From positions 12,772,001 to 12,836,000 of the forward strand of contig WHVY01000001.1 of NCBI GenBank assembly GCA_022266195.1: a stretch of DNA of 64,000 nucleotides. Reading direction: 5' to 3'. The notes below the pieces were generated by a model. It was not told where the DNA came from. It was given only the letters and a program-made list of their open reading frames with translations, and made no database searches. Made by a program: the position numbers and the translations under genes. Each line of letters begins with the position of its first letter. Position 1 is the first letter of the stretch. The DNA is from Tetranychus cinnabarinus (lineage: Eukaryota; Arthropoda; Arachnida; Trombidiformes; Tetranychidae). Of the stretch, positions 28,074 through 41,200 are shown in pieces.

Positions 28074-28796
28074 ATGGATCCACCATCTGAGCTGTCTGTT
28101 GAACAAACACAGTCTGAAGCAGATAGATTATCCGAAGCTGAAACCGAAGGAGAAGAAGAAAAGGATAATCCGTTCTCATCACCCCGTGAAGTTTATGGTC
28201 GTTTAATTGAAATTGTCAACAATGAGTGTTTGGTCGAAGAGATGTTACCATTTGAGGAGACTGTCCTGGAATGTATTCTTGAACAGATGAGATATATGTC
28301 TGAGGGGTTACAACGTGTTGGCTCTAAATTAGGAAGTTTCGTTGTTGAACAACATAAAATTGAACTTGGTCGCTTTGCCTTTCTTGTTAACAAATATTAT
28401 CGAACTCGATTAAATAAATTGGAATCGAGGTGTAACGAGTTTGTTCGTCTTCTTCGTAATGATCCTAAACAAGCTTTCGTCTTACTTTCACCATTGGAGG
28501 TTAAATATCTTGATAACTATGTTACCTCGATTGATACTTACCTAGATGAGGTAATCCTCAATCAGATGCCTGCCAATTTGAAAAATTTCAAGATTGGCAA
28601 TATTCCCGAAAACACTTCCTCCGGTGATCATGAATATGTTTTCGTCAAATGCAATGCATCAACATCCGTTACTATCGAGGATCCTATTGCTGGTCAGGAA
28701 ATTGTACACATGAATGAAAATGAACAATACTTTCTACCCTTCAGCGCGATCAAGCCACACTTTTCAAAAGGATCGGACAATCTTCATATACTGTGA
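28074..28796 (+). CDS. Sld5: GINS complex subunit SLD5 (GINS4)
   Basis: Single-exon gene of 240 aa, close to the usual 220-230 aa. SLD5 is one of four GINS subunits; in the nucleus GINS joins MCM2-7 and CDC45 to form the replicative helicase. An acidic N-terminal tail (residues 1-35) is followed by the helical A domain (about 36-165). There LECILEQM (65-72) and IELGRFAFLVNKYYRTRLNK (96-115) match the family pattern of ERxRYVLxxYLRxRLxK. MPANLK (165-170) ends this domain, as in other SLD5 proteins. The small beta-rich B domain (about 187-240) begins with YVFVKC and closes near FLPFSAIKPH. The first ATG of the frame was chosen; it precedes the conserved region and is preceded by AT-rich non-coding sequence. 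Absence of introns contrasts with the two actin-regulator genes next to it. Confidence 0.95.
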   Translation: MDPPSELSVEQTQSEADRLSEAETEGEEEKDNPFSSPREVYGRLIEIVNNECLVEEMLPFEETVLECILEQMRYMSEGLQRVGSKLGSFVVEQHKIELGRFAFLVNKYYRTRLNKLESRCNEFVRLLRNDPKQAFVLLSPLEVKYLDNYVTSIDTYLDEVILNQMPANLKNFKIGNIPENTSSGDHEYVFVKCNASTSVTIEDPIAGQEIVHMNENEQYFLPFSAIKPHFSKGSDNLHIL

Positions 28797-29558
28797 TTTA
28801 TTCTGTCTATATAAACATAGATAAAAATATCGAGAAACAAATGATCATTGAAATTTTCCGATTGATTAAGAATTCTCAGTTTCTAACATAACTGTTGTAT
28901 GATAATGATTATAATGTTACGGACAATACAATTTAAATTTTGATTACTTAAAATGAAGTTTACAAGTTTTAGTAGATCAGTATCAATTTTTTTCAAAAAT
29001 TATTGGAACATGAGAAAAGTTTTCGACATTTTTCCATTAACTATGATAAATATGCAACAAGGAATTGATTTCTTTGTTAAATATTAATTTTGTATTTCCA
29101 TTCAATATTCTTTTTTTCATTTAGGCGGTGATAATTAGTAACAAACATGGTCCAAATTTTCTTAGAAAGTCATTTGTTTGAATCATTAACATCGATAGAT
29201 ACACTTTTAGTTTGCTCATGGGGTGTATAGAAAATTTACTGTGTTCATGTGAACCTTTTTAACCCTTATGATTTGATTCACATGAACATGAGGACAGGTT
29301 TGATGATTGGAGAGACTGAAGGGAGGGAAGAAAGCACTGGACTCTTATTTTGGCTGAACTTTTTCTCAACCAAAATTCATTAAGACAATACAAAGTTAAT
29401 AGCAACCTATCGATATTTCTGCTTGATAGAGAGTAATAAAACAGGAGCCAATTTAACCTTTAGTTTCAACTGGAGTTTTGTTTTTTTTGTGTGTTTAACA
29501 ATCAGTTTCTCAGTTTGTTTGGCTATTTGTGATCTTCTTGGTGTGATGCCATTGACAT
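28797..29558. other. convergent intergenic region between SLD5 and capping protein alpha
   Basis: Holds the 3' untranslated regions of both genes. No further gene, structured RNA or clear repeat is seen. The short open frame at 29423-29626 overlaps the last capping-protein exon and is T-rich, so I do not call it. Confidence 0.6.
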
Positions 29559-31242
29559 TTAATGTTGCTTCAACTCAGATCCAATTTTGTAATTCAATAA
29601 TTTGCTCCAATCTAATTTGGCTTTAGTAACTGGAAGTGGTCTTCTCAAAGCTTTAAATGTTGTATCGGACATGATTTGGTAATTGTCAGAAACTGCAGTT
29701 TGATATTCATTTTCGGCATCCTCAACTATTTGCACAAATTCATGTGACATTTGATTCTCACTCTGCAAAAAAAAAGAAAATATTGATTAATTACTCAAAG
29801 AAACTGTAAAGATTGGAATGTAATCAATCTAAACGAGAAAAATTAAACAATAAATTCCATGAGATATTAATAAATTAATAAGCCATGGATTGAATTGAAG
29901 TTTCGAGATTATATCTAGTTGAGAATGTTGGTATCAAAATTATTTTCTTTCTATTTAAAAACTCATAAGTTGTGAGTTATAACTAATTGAAATAATCAAT
30001 TAACTTACTAGATTAACATAAAATATGAGTCATAAAGAATGAGTGTATAATTGCAATGAAACTCAAGAGCATTCAAGTAATTAGGTAATATTATACCTAT
30101 ATTTGGTAATCTACCAAACATGCAAGATAATAAATCTCTGGGTTAATAGTAGTGTTCAAAAACATTAACATACACTAATCGCCAATGGTTTTTTTATTTC
30201 TTTTGAGCTGACTAACTGAACATTGCCATCCTCGTAATAATGAACTTGCACTTTAATTATTCCTCTCAGTTCAGCTTGTCCTGATGAAGGATTGAAAGTC
30301 GTTGTCCAAATAGATCGCCAACGACCATTACTGCAGATAAATTAAAAACGTAAGAACAATGAGTCGTTAATAATTGAAAAAATGAGATTGATCTGATTGC
30401 TTTACCAAAAATTACGAGGTTGGAATTGGTGCCCTTCAATGCAAGCAGTCAATGTGATTTCGCCATTATGACTTGATCCAAAAACAGAGCAGCAACCATT
30501 AAAATAATGTTCTTTGCAGTAGTTGGTCCACAATTCTTCCAAATTTAGTCTCCATGATTCAGATGTAGCATCAGGCGTCCAGGGTTGATAATCAGATGCT
30601 TCTTCTCTAATTGGATCAAAATTGAATGATTTTTGAGACCTGGGATCATAGAATCTACCATCAGGTAGTTCATTAAACTCGGTAATCAAAACCTGAAAGA
30701 AGAACGAAACAGAGGATGATTTGATTAAGAAAACAATGTTAAGTAAACAAATTATTGACTCACCCCGTGCTCAGAATTCTCAACTTGAAGTGGTGTCAAT
30801 TGATCCTTACAATACTGAACAAAAACACTAAATTCATGCGCAAGTAATGATTGAAAAGGGAGGAAGAAACAGATGAAGAAATTAAATCGTGATTAGATAG
30901 AAACGACAGTGTTCTGCATAACGGTAATCTGATGTCAAACCCACCCTGCTGCTTGATCACGAAGCAATGCATCATTGTTTAACAGGTAACGAACATCTAA
31001 ATGTGAAGGGAAAGAGATAGGAGAAAAATAAAAAGTGCATATAAGATGAAAATGAAATTATACACTTTTGCAAATAATTTGATACAGTCAAGATGGATCA
31101 AGAAGATGAATAATCTTAATCAATAGTACTTACCGGTTAAAACTTCATTAAACTCTCCCGGAGGAGCATGAAGAATAAATTGTGTAACAATTTTAAGGTT
31201 GATATCTCCATTAGATTCCCTTGCGGTTTTAGAGACTTCCAT
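29559..31242 (-). CDS. cpa: F-actin capping protein subunit alpha
   Basis: Six exons on the minus strand: 31134-31242, 30945-30996, 30764-30827, 30406-30692, 30174-30330 and 29559-29762. All junctions are GT-AG and stay in frame, giving 290 aa (286 in human CAPZA1). With the beta subunit it caps actin barbed ends in the cytoplasm. Family landmarks: HAPPGEFNEVLTDVRYLLNN near the N-terminus, then GRFYDPR, ACIEGHQFQPRNF, VQVHYYEDGNVQLVS and ALRRPLPVTKAKLDW, ending in the actin-binding tail LLNYKIGSELKQH. At the exon 4/5 junction the usual FWNGRW reads FCNGRW, because the acceptor is followed by T instead of G. The first 15 codons and the upstream sequence match the adducin start as an inverted repeat. 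The promoter is divergent with adducin. Confidence 0.95.
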
Positions 31243-31535
31243 TTTTACTCTTTAAACTCACAAAACCAAAATATCCAATGCTATAGATTGCTAATTAGTA
31301 GGAAAATATCACTAATAAAAGTAAAAAAAATAACTAAATGTTTTTCAATGACAATTAAATAAATAATACAAAATAAAAACAAGAAAACAATAACATTAAA
31401 TTAATCAGCAATCAGGTAGTTTTGAATGGCTAAGAAACAATTTTCTATGACGGTAACGCCTAGCAATTAAGTCTCTCATTGATCCAGTAACCATGATCAC
31501 CCAAACCCGCCTTGTCTCCATCGCCATCTGTCGAT
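31196..31535 (-). repeat. left arm of the capping protein/adducin inverted duplication
   Basis: Read on the minus strand, this arm matches 31885-32261. Best blocks: 31447-31535 against 31885-31976 (including GCCTAGCAAT, AAGTCTCTCATTGAT and GTAACCATGATCACC), 31371-31410 against 32040-32080 (TTCTTGTTTTTATT), and the capping-protein start codon with 14 following codons against the adducin start. The match stops where the capping-protein specific sequence LKIVTQF begins. Confidence 0.85.
31518..31533 (-). promoter_or_regulatory. GATGGC motif facing capping protein alpha
   Basis: The minus strand reads GACAGATGGCGATGG, closest of the four copies to the YY1/Pho consensus AAGATGGCG. It is the inverted-repeat partner of 31893-31905 and lies about 280 bases upstream of the capping-protein start. 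Confidence 0.4.
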
Positions 31536-31884
31536 TTGGAGACTCATCATCAGATCCCTTAAATACGTAAAACTTTTAATTAATTTAATCTAGTTAAATC
31601 AATTACACATCAATTGAACATACAATTTACCTTAAAAGTATAAACCTGATTGAATTGATTTTCAGCAAATTTTTCAAGCCAAATCAAAGGAAAAATATTT
31701 CTCTCGTTTTGTCAACATTTCCTACAAAATAAAGAAACTAAATATTTTATTTTCAATCCTTTTCAGTTATGCTTAGTTTGAAACATTTGCAATCATTTAA
31801 TTGATCATTTAACACTTAAATTACAATTTAATTGTGATAATTTCAAGGTAAAAGTTTGACCTGAATTTGAGCTCATTGAGATTC
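31536..31884. promoter_or_regulatory. centre of the divergent capping protein/adducin promoter
   Basis: AT-rich spacer between the two repeat arms, with no coding frame. It is the unique centre of the palindrome, so any asymmetric promoter element separating the two genes should be here. I recognise no specific element. Confidence 0.5.
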
Positions 31885-32261
31885 TGTATCAACAGATGGC
31901 AGTAAAAACTAGGCGGGGTTAGAGGTGATCATGGTTACGGAATCAATGAGAGACTTGATTGCTAGGCGTAACCGTCAATAGTACTATGCTTTAGGTTGTC
32001 TGGTTGAAATTTCATTTTGAAAATTGGTTAATTGTGGATTGATTTCATGTTATTTTTTTCTTGTTTTTATTCTGTTTTATCTATCAGATCAACGAATAAT
32101 TATCTAGTTTTTTTTATTTTATTTAGTGCAACTTCTACTCCACCAGGAAGCTAAATCATTTTTGGATATTTAGTGTGTGAGTGTGTGTTTGTATGTTTTT
32201 GTGGTGAGAGTGAAAAATGGAGGTCTCTAAAACCACAAGGAAAGCCAATGGAGATTTCAAT
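31885..32261 (+). repeat. right arm of the capping protein/adducin inverted duplication
   Basis: Homologous in reverse complement to 31196-31535. It contains the adducin upstream region and first codons; 38 of the first 45 coding bases agree with those of the capping-protein gene. The midpoint of the two start codons (about 31729) and the midpoint of the outer blocks (about 31711) nearly coincide, as expected for a single inverted duplication. Confidence 0.85.
31893..31905 (+). promoter_or_regulatory. GATGGCAG motif facing adducin
   Basis: CAGATGGCAGTAA about 320 bases upstream of the adducin start codon, followed by a GC-rich stretch (AGGCGGGGTTAG) unusual for this AT-rich window. Confidence 0.4.
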
Positions 32262-35200
32262 ATTTCTGCAGACAGTAATCAAAACAATGATCCATCCTCA
32301 TCTGATTTAGCAGCCGATGATTATGCTATGAATCAAGTTAACAAACCTCCAGACATCGAGCAAGATCTCAAAGAGATGGAGAGACGTAAACGAGTTGAAA
32401 TGGTTATTAATAGTCAATTGTTTAGGGAAGAGTTGGAAAGGATAATTGAATCACAAATTAATGAAGGTTATGCCCCGTCAAGTTTATCGGCACTTCAACA
32501 AGTTACTGAATTACTTTTACCCAATTCTGCGAAAAATTCGTCCTTAGTTAGATTCGGTTCCTCAGCGATACCCATCAATGATATACGAGGAGTTGATGCC
32601 TTTAATTATGCGAAAGGTGAAAAATTACTTCGCTGTAAACTCGCTGCTGTTTACCGTTTAGTTGACCTTTACGGTTGGTCTCAAAGCATTTACAATCACG
32701 TTTCTGTAAGTTTTCTTGTTTCACTCACTTTTCCTTCTTCACATTTGACTTACCATTGCACAGTGTTTACACTATGTTTCTATAATTACTTTGTTTATAT
32801 ATTAATGTGTTTATTTGCATCTTCATCTTTCTTTTTAGGTGAGAGTTAGTCAGGACCAAGAGCATTTCTTATTGAACCCATTTGGTCTACAATACCATGA
32901 AGTTACAGCCTCATCTCTGCTCAAAGTAGATATGCAAGGAAATGTTATCAACCCGGGCTCCACAAATTTCGGATTTAATAGGTTGGTTGCACGAAAATTG
33001 ATTGAATCATGTCATCTCTTGATATTTTTGTTGACCCTATTCTTTTTTTTCTATCTTTTATTATCAATTTTTGATGCTAATCATAATTTTCCATCCACTC
33101 ATCTTCATCTTTTTTCAATTCACCTACCTTACTTTTCCTGACCTTGCTCTCTTTATTTTGTTTCTGTATCTATCTTTTTTTCTCTCATCTTTTTATTTTC
33201 TATCATCAGAGCCGGTTTTGTTCTGCATTCTGCGGTCCACTCAGCGAGACCCGACATCAAAGCGATTATTCACATCCATCATCCTACCTGTGTCGCTATT
33301 TCATCTATGAAATGTGGTTTATTAAAGATAAGTCAGGAATCAGCTATTATTGGGGATGTCAGCTATCACGAGTTCAAAGGGATTGTGATTGATCCCGATG
33401 AACGTGAATCCATCGCTCGTAATCTGGGTCCATTCAACAAGGTAATGTTTTCCTCATTCCTTTTTTTTTTATCTTTCTTATTAGCTGTTTTAATTTATGT
33501 TATGTCTTATGCCTGTGTAATACTGCTTTGAAAATCTTATTTAATGTTTGATTAAACTCCAGCTTTATCTAAGAGAAGAGCTTTTCGGGAGAAATAATTT
33601 GTTTACTAAGAAAACTTTCATTTCAAATGTCAATTTTAATCTTGCTATTGTTTTCTTAACCAACTTGAAATCATTCTTTAATCTTATGATAATTTTCTTT
33701 TCTCTTGATAGGTTCTATTTTTAAGGAATCATGGAGTTCTGACCTGTGGTGAATCGATTGAGGAAGCTCTCCATTTGATGCAGAATGTGGTTCTTGCCTG
33801 TGAAACTCAGGTTAAAATTTCGTCCATTGGACTCGACAACATATACCAAATGACAAAAGAATCTGTTGATCAAGTCCGTAGTGTGGTCAAAAGTTCAGTT
33901 GCTAAAATTCATGGAACCGGCAAGATCGACGAAAACGAGGCAAACAAAGCAAAAACCCCTGAGGATGATGGTAAAGAAAAGCTTAGGAAATGGAAAGTCT
34001 GGGATCTTGAATTTGAAGCCCAAATGCGAATGCTTGACAATGCGGTAAATAAACTTATTCTTATCTTAGCGGTAATCTTAATGCTCTCTCCAATTTTCTC
34101 TCTTCACATGACTAAAGCTATTAACCTACCTTTTTTATTTTTACTTTTAATACAAGTGTTATTTCCATTATCCAATTTCATTATTAAATATTAATCTTGT
34201 TTTTGATTAACAGGGCTTCCGTACAGGATATATTTACAGACAACCTTTACTGCGCGCTGACCAACAACGACCAAAATATGATGTAGAAATACCTCCGGCA
34301 GCTACTTCTCTTCATCAATATTTTGAAGGTGACAAATGGTTGAGTCCATTGAAAAAGTTAGTCGACGGAAAAAAAACTCAAGACAAACTGAAATGGGTCA
34401 ATTCACCAAATTCATACCAAAAAGTGGAAATCTCCGAAACCGGCACACTTGATCCCAAGAAAATTACCAAGGTACAAGGAACTTAACCCATCGCAAATCA
34501 GACACGCTCATACGCACGTAGACGCACGCAAACATACAAACAAACAAAATAGTGAAATCATAAGCCACTACATTCAAAAAACAGCGACCCTCCCTTACCT
34601 CTATCCCCAACACTTAACTCTCTTTCCAAATTATCTGATAGTTTATGGTTAGCTTCAATCTTGAGTTTATATTTTGCATGGATGACAATCTAATTGGGTA
34701 GACAAAAAAATAACAATTATTTTATCCCTCATCTATCTTCTTCCCATCAAAGTCAATCTCATCCACAAATGATACTCATAATTGCTTGCCATACTCTTAA
34801 TCTAATTAACCTTGTCCTCCCTCTTGATGATTTAATTTTTCCATTCATTTTAAAAAACTAAAAGGGCAGAGAGAAAAGTAGAGTAAATAAAAAACGAGAG
34901 ATCAAAGATGTAACGAATACATTTAATATTTGCGCAAGCTTAGATTATTCTAAAGATATTCCTCAATCTACTCTCCACCTACTCTAAGCTATTGTAACAA
35001 TATTGTTCAGACAAGCCCAAAAAGTTACCCTAGATTATCTGCTTCAACTATTGATGTTGAAGCAAGACTAAAACTATCCATCTAGTCATGAACCTTGTCA
35101 GATAAATTTTCGGGTCCATCTCTTGTCATGATTATTAACCTAACTATCATGAAAAAAAAGTAACCCAACATTGATGTAATATCTAATCGAAAAGCTTGCT

Positions 35201-38200
35201 TAAAATTTTTGGGTTTGGCTCAATATATTGTTACATTATATTATAGCAATTTGCATAAACATATTTCACCAAATTTATAAAACTTAATGATGTTGAGATG
35301 TTCCAATTTTCTTGCTAAGTTAACTTTTTTCTTGAACAGAAAAAAAAATCAATCAGTCAAAGCAGTGAAGGAAAAAGCAAAAATGGTTGAAAGTAAATTA
35401 GCAACAAGAAAGAAGAAGAAAAAGAAGTACAAAAAAATGATGGTAAAGGTTAACTGGTTTGCGCTTATTAAATTAATATGCAGCTTATGAAATCCTCTAA
35501 CGATTAACGATGATAACAACAATGCTGATGATGATAATAATGGTCAAAGAATTTGCCTAACAAGGTTTCATATCGAAGATAAAAGTGATTGATGGTGAAT
35601 GAGAGAGAGAATAAGTAATACAAAAAAGTTACCTCATATTTTTTACTTCTTCTTCTTCTTTTTCTTCCACCAGAAAGACTGACTTTAATTCAATGCATCA
35701 AGGATGTGTGTTCAAACTTTGCTACAGTACCTGTACTTCAAGATCCACCGCTAACATCAACAACCCCTATTTTACTCTCCTTTACTCTGGCCACTTCCCC
35801 TGTGCCTCTCACTCTTAAAGCTTCTTCAAAGTAACCACTAAAAGCACTAGCCGTGGCCATGATTCTCCCACTCATGTGCTACCTTTCATGACTCACAAAA
35901 CATTCTCCTTCTCTCTCTCTCACTCTTTCTGATATACCTTGAAACCTGTTGCTTAAACTCACGAAATAATAGAATCAAAATTTGTTATTTTCTTAGTGGT
36001 TACTTCATTTTAAACCTACTCTTGTCAGTCCAAGTTTCTCCTTCACATTTTCACTCTCTCATTCACACTCTTCATGAGCTTTTCTTCCTCCCCTTTTCAG
36101 CTTTTCTTTCCATCTTTCTCTTGCTCTCTTCCTTTTCCTTGTCTCTTTCTCCGTCATCCTAAAATGTCTCACCCGATTGATTTCAACGTTGCTATATCAC
36201 CTACTCACACTTATTTAACGCTTAAATCAAAGCTATTCTCATAGACTAAAAAATTGCTGAAGAAGTTTTCTGATCTAGTCTCACTTTTCTTTCCTTTTCT
36301 CTTTCTCTCATCTACCTAATCAATATAAACTATCAATTTAATCGCATTTAATCAATTTTCCTTTTTCTCTTTTCCCTTTTCCATTCAAAATAATATTTTC
36401 CACTTAAGTTACTCAATAACTTATGTTATTCATTGAATGCCGCACCTTTCCCTTCACATTTTATTAGCTTCTTATTAGCTCTTCATTTATACTTTTTATT
36501 TGATTTAATTACATCACAATCTTTTCAGATAATTGTTCACTTTGTTTCACTTTAACTAGTCATTATAACATTTTATTTCAAAATTAATTCAAATATTTTG
36601 ATAGATCGTTTATTTACCAATTACTAGCTTCTTCACCACGTATGTAATTTTCAGGCTGAAAACGTAAACATCAATAAGGCTTTTACTTTTTCTGATTCAT
36701 TTGTTTGCTTTCTGTAAACCATTCACAAAACTATCCCAAAGAGCGTACTTTTACGCTCTTTTTTTTGTTCATATAGAGATGATGTTTTTATCCACATCAA
36801 CATCATCATCTTCAGCCACCACAACAATAGCAATAATCATAATGGCACGATGATTTAACTGTTACCTTTCATAACAATACATTGCCAACCATGATTATAA
36901 CTAGATTTTGATTATCATGGCCTCTCCTTTTTGCTTTTTTTGCGCTTCTACTACTTTTACTTGAACACTATTTTCCCCTTTTTCCCTATCCTTGTCGTCC
37001 TCAATCCTCAACTCATCCTAAACCTGAACAACAATAATAATTATAATAACAACAACAATCATAATAATCATGGCTATAATAACGGTTAATGATTGAAACC
37101 AAATTTCCAAACTATTCTCATCATGAAACTTTTTTTTGTCTCATTCTATTGTTTCCTCTTCTTCTCTCTCATTCTCTATCGATCTCAAATAATAATAAAA
37201 AGACATAAATATGATCAACCTGTCTGAATTATTATATTATTATTTATCTTTTTTAAATTTTATTAATTCTTTTCATTTTATCTCTTTCAGTGGGTTCAAG
37301 ACTCTTCACCTTCACATAGTAATCCAGTTAAAATTGATAATCATCATCAATTTGTGCCTGTTAATGTGGATCCTGGCGAGTTTAAGCGAAGACAGAAAGA
37401 GGTTTGATCTTTCAATATCAATAAACTTACACATAGATTCAGTGTTGGTGGTTTATTTTTACAAACATGGAGCAAGTTACAAACAGAAAAGTTAAAGACA
37501 CATTTAATAGGATGATGATGCTTGCCTCTGTAAAAATATAAGAATGTGGAAGACGATGTTGAAGAAGAAGGCAAAGAATTAGGGCGTTGGCATTCATACC
37601 CTGAACAAACTCAGTTTCAAAAGCTCTCTATCTCAATTTTATCACATATATTCTTGTTATACTTGTTTTCCTCTCTCTTTTACTCTTTCTTTCTTGATTC
37701 CATCTTCCTTTTTTTCATCTATCTGGCTTGCTATACTCTGACCTCAATTTTTCTTGTTGAATCCTAAGGGTTTGTTCAACTTGAAAAAAGAGTCCAAGGC
37801 CATAAAATGAAAGACAAAACTGATAATCTAATGGATTTAGGAAATCATGATTCGTCTGGAATATTTTTTGATCAGTCTCAGTTTTTTGAAGTCAATTTTC
37901 ATTCCACACTTTCAACACATAACTTCCTACATTTTATTCTCACTCTCACCTCAACTACTGTTTCGTTTGTCACATCCAGACAATAATGCTCCATGTAATT
38001 AATTAACTAATCAATATTTCATTTTGATACTCTTTTCCAGATGAAACAAGTTAGGATGCAAAATAAAATATCTGGTGGTCCACAAAGTCATATTTTGGAA
38101 GGTGGTACCTGGGAAGAATTAAATAAACGTCAAAGTGGAGATGAAACTGATCATGTAGTTCTTGTTGGAGCAGCATCTAAAGGCATTATTCAACGTGAAT

Positions 38201-41200
38201 ACCAACACAATGCAACCGTTTATAAGAGTGCATATGCCAAAAATCCATTCGACAATGTTTCCGACCAAGAACTGGATGAATATAAAAAGTACATTGAGAA
38301 AAAACAGAGAGGAGAACCAGGTTAGAATTTAAATCAACTGAACCCAAGCTAAACAATCAGATTTTTTATCTCTTTCTAACTCTTTCTCACTTCTCTTTCA
38401 TGGTTATCACAATATTAGTTGACGATGTCCCTGACCGTTTCAGACACCTTTTATTGGAACCAGTGGCGGAACACATGAACGAGGATCAAATAACTAGTCC
38501 TGTTGAACAAATTTCTAAATCTCCTCAATCCCCACTCTCTGATGAAGGTAAACAATCTTTTTCAGGTCAAATTTTTAATCTTACTCAACATATTATATTT
38601 TCATCATTTTTTCATCTTAAAATCTTTAATCGACTTAAAATGGAAACTTGGAGACTACACTTTCCCTTAGCACCAATCAACTCAAACAAGGAAAATGATT
38701 CTATTTTGTCTTCTCTTCAGTGTCAGAGTATTACAAATTGTCTGAGTATTATGTCTAAATGATAAGCCAAGTTGTATTTAATTCAGTATTCTTGATTAGA
38801 CCTTGCAATCAAAGCAAAATGTAGTATATTTTTTGAAATTAGTGAAGTTTAATTACTTTCCGATTCATCAATTGATTAAGGTTCACATTTTTCTTGATTT
38901 TCACTTTCTTTTTCTTCTCTTTTTTTCTCAACCAAACAAAAAAAACATTGATAAACCCACAAAAAATTTCAATGAAAGCCTCCAAATCTCTATTGAACCA
39001 TTCAAAATCTTCAGATCTTCAGATAATTATCACACCAAGTCCTGATGGTTAGTTTTCAATTTTATTACTTAATTTTACTTTCGTTGGCTTGAGTTCATTT
39101 TTAATAACTTGCAACCTGTTGATGTCATTTCTGGAACATAACTTTCCTTTTGATTACATAGAAATTATTTCTTCAACAATTACACAAAGTAACTAATCTT
39201 GTTCTCACAGACTAACATCACAATTAAGTTTGCTTGCATTCAATTTTGAAGCTCCATCTAATTTCCAAGTGGCTTTTTCTGCAACAATAACAGCAACAAC
39301 AACAATACAATTGAAACAAAAGCTTTCCAATATGTTGAAAAAAAAACAATCGCTTGTTTGATATTTTTCAACATTACACGACATTAATCTTAGCCTTATA
39401 CTATTCACAATCAAGTTTTGAAAAATGTTTAAACCATTTTTTACCTTAAATTGCTGCTCATTTTCTGGGTAACAAACATACAACAACATACAATCATCTG
39501 GCATGAAAAGCTGCTTCAATTTCCATTTTCCTTTGCTTTCTAACTGTTTAGTTACTTTTACCTTGATCATCATTTTTCTCTCTTCCTATTTCTCTTTCTC
39601 TTCATCTCATTAGACTCTAAAAACAGCAATAATCGTGTGCATCGCTCACATTCAGCGCGGCTTGCTGCACAAGGTAATAACAATAATACTAAGAAATTAA
39701 CTCTTCTCTTCTTTTTCTTCCCTTTCCTCTCTTCTCTTCTCCACCATCACCATCGCCATTATCATCATTATCATCATAAACATTACCATCTTCACTTTCA
39801 CCAACCTGTTTCACCGTTTAATCAAATACTATCATTATAAACACCAAACAAAAACACACCACCTTACTAATATAAACTTCACCATGCAATAATCTCTCAA
39901 CTAATTCACTGCAATTAACACTTCAATAAACCACCTCGGTCACTCATCATTTTCAGAATTTTCGGAGTCTCGTAAAACTGAAGGTATATTTACTTTACCA
40001 AATTAGTATTTCATTTTTATTACAATTTTACATTTATTTTACCTTATATTGTCCAATCAATATAGCTTTTGTTAGCTTTACCTGTTGAGTCTATTTAATT
40101 TTTGTCTTGCACAGCATATCAACATTATTGGTATTTTACGTTAACAATTTTTTATTTTTACTCCTCAAAACCCGTTTAATATTCCCATATCAATACCAAT
40201 GATGATTTAATGGTATTTTGCTCAAACATGATCCTCATCTAATCCTAACCTTATGCTTATTTTGTTTGCTTATTTCACACCATCAGTTGACAGACATTAT
40301 ATTTCATTGTCAGTTAATTTATCAACCATATAATATTTAACATGTAATATAAATATTACTTTCAGTTTATTTCCTATTTTCTGTTATCCAATCAATGTTT
40401 CCATTCACAGTTGCTTAACATGAAAATAGTCAAAGAAACATCGTCTATTATACATTTTATTTACTCACAACTCTTTCACTCTTTTTTTTATCAAGATAAA
40501 TCATAGATTATTTTAAACTAGTTTAAAATCATTAATTGCCTGAAATGCTTATATTCACACTTGAATGTAAAAAGTGCCAATTAACAATGAAAGGGATCAT
40601 TCAAATGTCAATTCCTCATCCTTATCCTCATCTTCACCCAACCCAATCCTTTGCTTTTACATCCCTATCATCATCATTATCATCATCAACAACATCAACA
40701 TCATAAATTTCAGAATCGCTCCTTTTCTTGTCCTTTTTTCCATGCTTTTCTTGCTTTCTCTTTACAAACTGTCCATGCCCAATCTTTGAAAACTTATTGT
40801 CATAAATTATTGTGCATGCTTTAATTGAATGTTATATTTTTTGCACGTCTTTCTTTCTTTCTCTATTTGCATCTTGGCTTGTCTTCATAGCTGCCGAAGA
40901 TAATTACTTTGCTCGTCGATTTAAATCTGAACGTAAACCCAAATATAGTACGAGTAAGTTTTTGTTTTCCCAGAATGTTTCATTTCATTTTCAATTTAGC
41001 ATCTAACAAATTTTTCCTTTTTAATTATCTCTATCTGAATCTTGCCTATTCTAATCTTTAATTTTTCTTTATAATTTTTTGTCTTCTTAGGTGATACTGC
41101 CGTAAATGGAGAAGAAAAATTAGGTGATGTTTCTGGAGCCTCAAGGAGTAGCAAAGAGGTGCGTATTTCTTGTTATTTCCGTCCTTTTCGTCGTTTTTCT

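Noticed and set aside
36738..36761. Bacterial-type terminator, hence possible bacterial insert
   Set aside because: It lies in an intron of a clearly animal gene with no bacterial coding sequence near it.
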